A stretch of 64,000 bases of DNA from Streptomyces capitiformicae (GTDB taxonomy: Bacteria > Actinomycetota > Actinomycetes > Streptomycetales > Streptomycetaceae), in contig NZ_CP022161.1 in assembly GCF_002214185.1 (NCBI RefSeq), positions 2,169,767 to 2,233,766 of the forward strand. Reading direction: 5' to 3'. The position numbers were made by a program, and so were the translations under genes. Shown here piece after piece: positions 59,602-64,000 of the stretch. The notes below the pieces were generated by a model. That model had not been told where the DNA came from and did not search any database. It saw nothing but the letters and a program-made list of their open reading frames with translations. Positions within the stretch are counted from its first letter, which is position 1; each line of letters begins with the position of its first letter.

Positions 59602-60273
59602 CTACCCGGTCGACCGGTCGGCAGCCGCGCGAATGAGCCGGCTCGTGAAGCCCGCCGCCCGGAGCCTTTCGTACGCCGCGGTCACGTCTGCGGGGACATC
59701 CATGCTGATCATGAATCCCTCCCGCGGGTACACCAGGAGCCGTTGTTGTGCTCCTACCAACATGTCGACGACCAGCCTCGCGTCCCCGATCGATTGCACG
59801 TACTCCCCGAAGCTCATAGGTGTTGACGCGCTGATGATCTCCACTTCGGGCCAGAGCTTGCGGGCGGTGGCGTAGGCGCGGCGTTCCTCGTAGGGCTTGC
59901 TCACCAGCAGCACGGAGGAGACGTCGATGCCCTGCTCTGCAAGCATGGCCCGGGAGTATTGGACGTTCTCGCCGGTGTTCCGGGCTCGGGGCTCCACCAG
60001 GATGGCGGAGGCCGGCACGCCCAGCTCGAGTGCGCGCTCGCGGTAGTGCTCGGCTTCGCCGCGCGGCATCCGGTCCTGGGTGGTCCGGCTGGTCGCGCCC
60101 GTGAAGACGATGAGCGGGGCGAAGCCGCGGTGGTAGAGGTCCGCCGTCGTGTCCGCCACGCCCAGGTCGTGACTGCCGAGACCGATCGCGACCGAGCAGG
60201 GGCGCGGTTCGTGCTTCATGAGCTGGAAGTCCCAGAGGAGTTGGGCGTCCTGCCAAGCCTGCTCCGAGATCAC
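59602..60273 (-). CDS. YdcF/DUF218 family protein
   Basis: The 223-residue protein has the YdcF fold: VAIGLGSHDLGVADTTADLYHRGFAPLIVFTGATSR, EAEHYRERALELGVPASAILVEPRARNTGENVQYSRAML, VLLVSKPYEERRAYATARKLWPEV. Family members may be SAM-binding or envelope-related; this one lacks a signal peptide. GTG 60273 overlaps the stop of the GntR gene (GTGA), so it is expressed with the element's repressor. Confidence 0.87.
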   Translation of the reverse strand: MISEQAWQDAQLLWDFQLMKHEPRPCSVAIGLGSHDLGVADTTADLYHRGFAPLIVFTGATSRTTQDRMPRGEAEHYRERALELGVPASAILVEPRARNTGENVQYSRAMLAEQGIDVSSVLLVSKPYEERRAYATARKLWPEVEIISASTPMSFGEYVQSIGDARLVVDMLVGAQQRLLVYPREGFMISMDVPADVTAAYERLRAAGFTSRLIRAAADRSTG

Positions 60274-61064
60274 TGTGCGTCCCCCTCACTCCGTGCCGAG
60301 TCTGGCACCTTGAAGTCGTAGGACCACGCGAACCGGGATGCCGCGTGCACGCCGATGGCGAACTCGACGACGGTGCCGTCGGCCGTGAACGTCGTCCTGT
60401 GGAGCTCCACCACCGGCTCGCCGGGCGGGAGTTGGAGCAGCTTCACCTCGTCCGCCGAGGGGACGCGCGCGAACAGTTCCTCTCGCATGTGGTCGATCTC
60501 GTATCCCGCGTCGTAGAGCACGCGGAATCCGCCGCCGCGGCCGGCGGGGCCGGGAGTCGCATCGACGATGCGTGTTCCTTCGACGTGTTCGGGCCGGTAG
60601 TAGCTCGTGAGGGTGTGCGTCGGCTGCTCGCCCTCCTTCACGAGCCGCGCCCGCGCGTACACCTCCGCGCCTTCCGGTAGACCGTGAGCAGCTGCAACGG
60701 CGGCCGGCGCCACGATCCGGCTGACTGTCTGGGTCTGGTCGTTGCGCTTGTAGGCCCGTCCGGACGCCACGCGGTCAGCGATGAACGCGACTTCGTCGCC
60801 GTCCCGCCACTTGGCCTTGTCGTACCGCTCGATGCCGAGCCGCTTCAACGGCGCTTGCTGCCGTACGACGGTGCCGTGCCCGCGCGATGAGGTGACGAGC
60901 CCTTCGGCCTCCAACGCCTTGTAGGCAGCGTGAACCGTGGACTTCGACCCCTCGCCGGCATCGACCAGGTCCCGGATGTGCGGGAGCTGCTGGCCGGGCG
61001 CGTACTCGCCGTTCCGGATGCGCTCGGCAAGCCGGTCCGCCAGCTCTCGCCATTTCGGCGCCAT
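60270..61064 (-). CDS. GntR-family regulator, KorSA-like
   Basis: The 264-residue regulator starts at ATG 61064 after GAGGAGG. The winged helix is LADRLAERIRNGEYAPGQQLPHIRDLVDAGEGSKSTVHAAYKALEAEGLVTSSRGHGTVV, and the C-terminal UTRA-like effector domain spans about 90-255 (EVYARARLVKEGEQPTHTLTSYYRPEHVEGTRIV...ELHRTTFTADGTVVEFAIGVH). In actinomycete conjugative elements such repressors (KorSA-type) hold transfer and replication genes off. Its promoter carries three copies of a symmetrical operator. Confidence 0.88.
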   Translation of the reverse strand: MAPKWRELADRLAERIRNGEYAPGQQLPHIRDLVDAGEGSKSTVHAAYKALEAEGLVTSSRGHGTVVRQQAPLKRLGIERYDKAKWRDGDEVAFIADRVASGRAYKRNDQTQTVSRIVAPAAVAAAHGLPEGAEVYARARLVKEGEQPTHTLTSYYRPEHVEGTRIVDATPGPAGRGGGFRVLYDAGYEIDHMREELFARVPSADEVKLLQLPPGEPVVELHRTTFTADGTVVEFAIGVHAASRFAWSYDFKVPDSARSEGDAQ

Positions 61065-61497
61065 TCGAGCCTCCTCTCATCGCGACCAGTGAAACACAGT
61101 CCCAGGACTGTTGACAGTCCTGGGACTGTGAGTGCACAGTCTCACTAGCGGTCACGCAGTCCCAGGACTACGAGGGATTGTGCGGCCTGCCACGCCCTGA
61201 GGGCTCCGTGAAACGGGCTCGAAGGAAGCGAGGGCTCTTTGACAACTGCATGGGGATCACGCCGCCTCTCCTCGGCCAAGTAGGCGGCCACGCGGGCTCA
61301 CGCCCTCGTGAGGTACAGCGCAACCCAGCCTCTCCGCAGTCCCTCGGGCACTGCGGCCGGTTGCCTCCGCTGCTCGTCTCGTCACGAGCAGCGCTGAGGG
61401 GAGCCGGATTCACCCGCTCCAACGGCGCGCGGCCCCGGTGCAGCGAACACCGGGACCGCTGTTCGGGCCGTTCCACCTGCTAGGGAGAACACGACCC
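61065..61497. other. Divergent regulatory region of the element
   Basis: The 433 bp contain the triple operator at 61096-61169 and a -35-like TTGACA at 61239-61244 without a clear -10. No supported gene or RNA. Confidence 0.5.
61096..61169. promoter_or_regulatory. Triple palindromic operator of the element's GntR regulator
   Basis: ACAGTCCCAGGACTGT at 61096-61111 and ACAGTCCTGGGACTGT at 61114-61129 are each palindromes of form ACAGTCC-n2-GGACTGT, separated by 2 bp. A third partial copy AGTCCCAGGACT is at 61158-61169. They sit 32-66 nt upstream of the GntR ATG, so autoregulation and control of the divergent genes are likely. Confidence 0.8.
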
Positions 61498-61761
61498 ATG
61501 ATGCACATCGCTGCACTTCAGACGGCCGTTACCGCCATCGGCCCCGACCGCGAGCCCACGGCCGCGGAGCTGGACGCGATCGAGTACGAGATGCCGCTCA
61601 TCCGGGCGGAAGTCGAGCTGCTGGACGCGCAGATCAGCACCCTGGACCGCACGCCGTCCGAGCTGGACCGGCGGCGCATCCGCCGGGCCCGCCGCCGGGT
61701 GCTCGCCGCGCGGCGGGCCGTGGCCAACCGCCGTGGCGCCATCGCTCCGGGGGTGGCCTGA
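61498..61761 (+). CDS. DUF6284-like small protein
   Basis: The 87-residue protein starts at ATG 61498 (or ATG 61501) behind AGGGAG. It reads MMHIAALQTAVTAIGPDREPTAAELDAIEYEMPLIRAEVELLDAQISTLDRTPSELDRRRIRRARRRVLAARRAVANRRG: a helical hairpin with a basic C-terminus. It matches small proteins common at this place in Streptomyces conjugative elements. The stop overlaps the next start (TGATG). Confidence 0.8.
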   Translation: MMHIAALQTAVTAIGPDREPTAAELDAIEYEMPLIRAEVELLDAQISTLDRTPSELDRRRIRRARRRVLAARRAVANRRGAIAPGVA

Positions 61762-62042
61762 TGGCGGAGGAGTTCACGGCGCAGCTGTCGCTGCGCGACG
61801 GCCGGTGGCGCCTGTACGTGGTGCTGCTGAACACCACCGAGCGCTGGCCTGACCACCCGTTCGGCCACGCGGTGCCGACGTTCACGGAACGCACGGACGC
61901 GCTCAGCGTGCTCGGCTTCGAGCCGGTACCGGGCGCCGAGTGGACGTGGACGGAGGACAGCGAGAACCCCGACGACCCTGCCTCGGCGGTCGTGCTGATC
62001 GCTGCTGTCCGGGTGCGTTCATGGGCGGGGGCGGGCGCGTGA
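61761..62042 (+). CDS. DUF6303-like small protein
   Basis: The 93-residue protein (FTAQLSLRDGRWRLYVVLLNTTERWPDHPF, AVPTFTERTDALSVLGFEPVPGAEWTWTEDSENPDDPASAVVLIAAVRV) is an all-beta/alpha domain found in actinobacterial integrative elements. It is translationally coupled on both sides (TGATG and GTGA). Function unknown. Confidence 0.78.
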   Translation: MAEEFTAQLSLRDGRWRLYVVLLNTTERWPDHPFGHAVPTFTERTDALSVLGFEPVPGAEWTWTEDSENPDDPASAVVLIAAVRVRSWAGAGA

Positions 62043-63037
62043 ACACCGAGCAGATCCGTTCAGCGGAACGCGCGCTGTCCGCCGGCACCTGGCTGATCGT
62101 GGCCGGGGCCATGCTCTACTCGATCCTCACCGTCACACCGCTCGCCGCCCGGCACACACCCGACGAGTGGGACTGGACGGCGCCGATCCTGCCGCTCGTG
62201 GTGGACGCCGCCGTCGTCATCGTGGTCCGCCTGGACGCGGTTCTGGCCCGCCTCGGAGGCGACGGCGGCAAGTGGCCGGTCGTCCTGCGCTGGATGACCG
62301 GCTGCATGACCCTGGCCCTGAACGTCGCGGACTCCGCCCTGAAGAAAGACCTGGTCGGCGTGGCCGTGCACGCGGTCGCGCCGCTGCTGCTGATCGTCAC
62401 CGCGGAGACCGGACTCGCCTACCGGCGCGCCATCGCCACCGCCGTCACCGCCCTGGAGGACCGTAGGCGCGCCGAGCAAGAAGCCCGTGAGCGGGCGGCC
62501 TCCGAACGCCGGGAGGCCGCCGAGCGGCGGGCCCGCGAGGAACGCGAGCACGCCGCCGCGCTGGCGCGTGAACAGCGTGAACACGAGGCCCGTCTGGCCC
62601 GCGAGCAGACCGAGCGGGAGGAACGGGCCCGGCGGGAGGAACGCGAGCGCGCCGAAGCCCGCGAACGCGCCGAGCGGGAAGCCCGTGAACGCCGTGAGCG
62701 CGAGCTTGAACAGCGTGAGCGGGAGCGGCAGGAAAGCGAACGGGAAGCCGCCCGGCGCCGCGAGGAGGAACGCCGGGCCCGCGAGGAAGCCGCCCGGCGT
62801 GAACGTGCCGAGCGCGAGGAGAGGGCAGCGCGTGAACGCGCCGCACTGCTCGCCGGCGGACCCGCCGCCGAGAAGCTGCCCGAGGACCGGGCCCGCCGCA
62901 TCGTGCTCGCCGCCTTCGAAGAGGGCCTGCCCGTGCGGGCCGCCGCCGAGCTGTGCGGCTGGTCCGTCGGGTGGGTCTCCACCCGCTACCAGGAACTGCG
63001 CGACACCACAGCGCCAGTTGAGGTGCTGACCCCGTAA
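62039..63037 (+). CDS. DUF2637 membrane protein with coiled coil (Spd-like)
   Basis: The 332-residue protein from GTG 62039 has four hydrophobic segments in residues 10-140 (TWLIVAGAMLYSILTVTPLA, WTAPILPLVVDAAVVIVVRLDAVLA, VLRWMTGCMTLALNVADSAL, VAVHAVAPLLLIVTAETGLAYRR), a DUF2637 pattern. A 130-residue Glu/Arg/Ala coiled coil follows, then an HTH-like C-terminus (AAELCGWSVGWVSTRYQEL). DUF2637 proteins belong to the intermycelial spread (Spd) or transfer set of Streptomyces plasmids and AICEs. An in-frame ATG at 62021 is an alternative. Confidence 0.87.
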   Translation: MNTEQIRSAERALSAGTWLIVAGAMLYSILTVTPLAARHTPDEWDWTAPILPLVVDAAVVIVVRLDAVLARLGGDGGKWPVVLRWMTGCMTLALNVADSALKKDLVGVAVHAVAPLLLIVTAETGLAYRRAIATAVTALEDRRRAEQEARERAASERREAAERRAREEREHAAALAREQREHEARLAREQTEREERARREERERAEARERAEREARERRERELEQRERERQESEREAARRREEERRAREEAARRERAEREERAARERAALLAGGPAAEKLPEDRARRIVLAAFEEGLPVRAAAELCGWSVGWVSTRYQELRDTTAPVEVLTP

Positions 63038-63147
63038 CTCCGCGCGCATCAAAGCGCGTTCTGCCAGCCCCACATCGGCAAGGCCCGGCCGTCAACCTTC
63101 CACAGTCCCCGGCCGGGCCCCTACTCCCGTGAAGGAGTGCACTCAGC

Positions 63148-64000
63148 ATGACGGACACCACCATCACGCCGGTAGCGGTACCGGATGCTCCACCGGACGT
63201 AGCGCCCACCTCGTCCGACACTCCCGCCGCCCCGGCCGCCATCGAGGTGGCGCACACGCCGGGCGGGTGGCCGGTCGTACCGCTCGCGGTGAGCGGTACG
63301 AACACCACCGCCACACTGCTCGGGGCGGCCGCCCTGGTCGGCGGCCCGGTGGCGCTCGCGCTCGCCGCTACCGGCGCCGTCGTGGTCGGCACCGCGGCCG
63401 CCACCCGCAACCGCCGCGACCGACGGGGGTCCGCCCGAACCGCCACCACCCGCAACCGCGCGGCGGGCCAGAGCAGTTCGGCCCGGATGCCGCAGCAGCG
63501 GCCCACGAGCAGCCGGGCCGGAAGCGGTCGCACGGGTAGCAAGCCCGGCCGTACGACGGCCGACGGAAGTCACCGGCCCGGTAAGGCCGGTGTGCTCGGC
63601 AGGGGCGGACGCCGTACTGCCGACGGCATCAAGGCACCGACCCCGAAGAACGGCGGACGGCCCAACCGTCCCGCGGCGCCGCACGGTTCGGCCGCAGGCG
63701 CGGTTCGGGGCCGGATGGGGCAGGTCAAGGCACTGCGGGAGTCGGCCCGTACGGCCGCACCGTCGCGCGCCGCCCGCCGGGCGGAGACGGCCGGTGCCCG
63801 CCGCGCGGTCGCGGACGCCCGCCGCGCCGCCAAGCACCAGGCCCGTACCGCGTCCCTGGCCGGTAAGGGACCGATAGGCCGCGCTGCGGCCAAGGGACTT
63901 GGCACGGCGAGCGCGTCCCGCCGCAAGGCGGTCGACCGCGCTCGGGCGGTCCGGGACGGCAAGGCGGCCGGGCACGTCGCCCAGCAGCGTTCGGAGGTCC
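63148..64000 (+). CDS. Spd-like membrane protein with basic Ala/Arg-rich tail, runs off the window
   Basis: ATG 63148 follows GAAGGAG; the frame stays open to the window end (284 codons). It has an acidic/Pro-rich N-terminus, one or two hydrophobic segments (TATLLGAAALVGGPVALALAATGAVVVGTAA) and a long very basic, Ala/Gly/Arg-rich region (GRRTADGIKAPTPKNGGRPNR). The architecture resembles mobile-element transfer/spread proteins found beside DUF2637 genes. The C-terminus is outside the window. Confidence 0.7.
   Translation, partial: MTDTTITPVAVPDAPPDVAPTSSDTPAAPAAIEVAHTPGGWPVVPLAVSGTNTTATLLGAAALVGGPVALALAATGAVVVGTAAATRNRRDRRGSARTATTRNRAAGQSSSARMPQQRPTSSRAGSGRTGSKPGRTTADGSHRPGKAGVLGRGGRRTADGIKAPTPKNGGRPNRPAAPHGSAAGAVRGRMGQVKALRESARTAAPSRAARRAETAGARRAVADARRAAKHQARTASLAGKGPIGRAAAKGLGTASASRRKAVDRARAVRDGKAAGHVAQQRSEV

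Overview
The window is very GC-rich (roughly 70% or more by eye in most genes), with strong third-position G/C bias, frequent GTG starts, a leucine-rich leuA leader and many Streptomyces-type families (AfsR/SARP regulators, DUF2637, DUF6284, SigE-family sigma factors). It reads as chromosomal DNA of a Streptomyces, ending in the left part of an integrated conjugative element.

Layout. 1-5.0 kb: a glucarate dehydratase fragment and a divergent IclR regulator, then the conserved core operon phoH-ybeY-CorC/HlyC-mmcQ. 5.0-9.7 kb: remnants of an MFS transporter and a MmyB-type regulator fused head to head, a cytidine-deaminase-like gene, a MITE-like inverted repeat, a pentapeptide-repeat membrane protein, a small secreted protein and an orphan P-II protein, then era. 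10.7-15.6 kb: a three-gene minus-strand cassette encoding a Trypco2-like protein, a trypsin/STAND-NTPase/TPR protein and a DUF4913-like protein; it resembles NTPase-centred biological conflict systems and is the strongest candidate for an unusual system here. 15.7-23.3 kb: a HEAT-like protein, a VOC protein, a secreted protein-arginine deiminase, a beta-glucosidase/MFS operon and a protealysin/emfourin pair. 23.5-26.3 kb: leuA with an attenuator-type leader peptide, and a TerB-like protein. 26.5-31.3 kb: a P450, an MMPL transporter fused to a decapitated histidine kinase, its response regulator and a secreted sialidase. 31.3-39 kb: a DapA/NanA-family aldolase, a peptide-type ABC transporter and a FadR-type GntR regulator, which could form a sialic-acid utilisation locus with the sialidase. 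39-46 kb: a tyrosine phosphatase, a methyltransferase, an AraC regulator, a VanX-type dipeptidase, an AfsR-like regulator and a small conserved protein. At 46.36 kb the first ~22 codons of recO run into the C-terminal half of a Pro-rich two-component protein. 49-54.4 kb: an exact parS sequence inside a terminator, then an acyl-CoA ligase, a SigE-family sigma factor and a translationally coupled thiolase/MaoC/MaoC-DUF35 operon. 54.6-57.2 kb: a primase-polymerase and small conserved genes.

At 57.26 kb the 3' part of a tRNA-Ser(UGA) gene marks an attachment site. Everything to the right looks like an actinomycete integrative conjugative element: a TIR protein and a DUF4145 protein (lower GC, probable defence cargo), a YdcF protein cotranscribed with a KorSA-like GntR regulator under a triple palindromic operator, and DUF6284, DUF6303-like, DUF2637 and Spd-like genes running off the end. 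The other att site, the integrase and the replication/transfer genes are outside the window.

Three gene-to-gene fusion scars (about 5.6, 28.6 and 46.4 kb), each joining partial genes, suggest that deletions or rearrangements have repeatedly shaped this chromosome.
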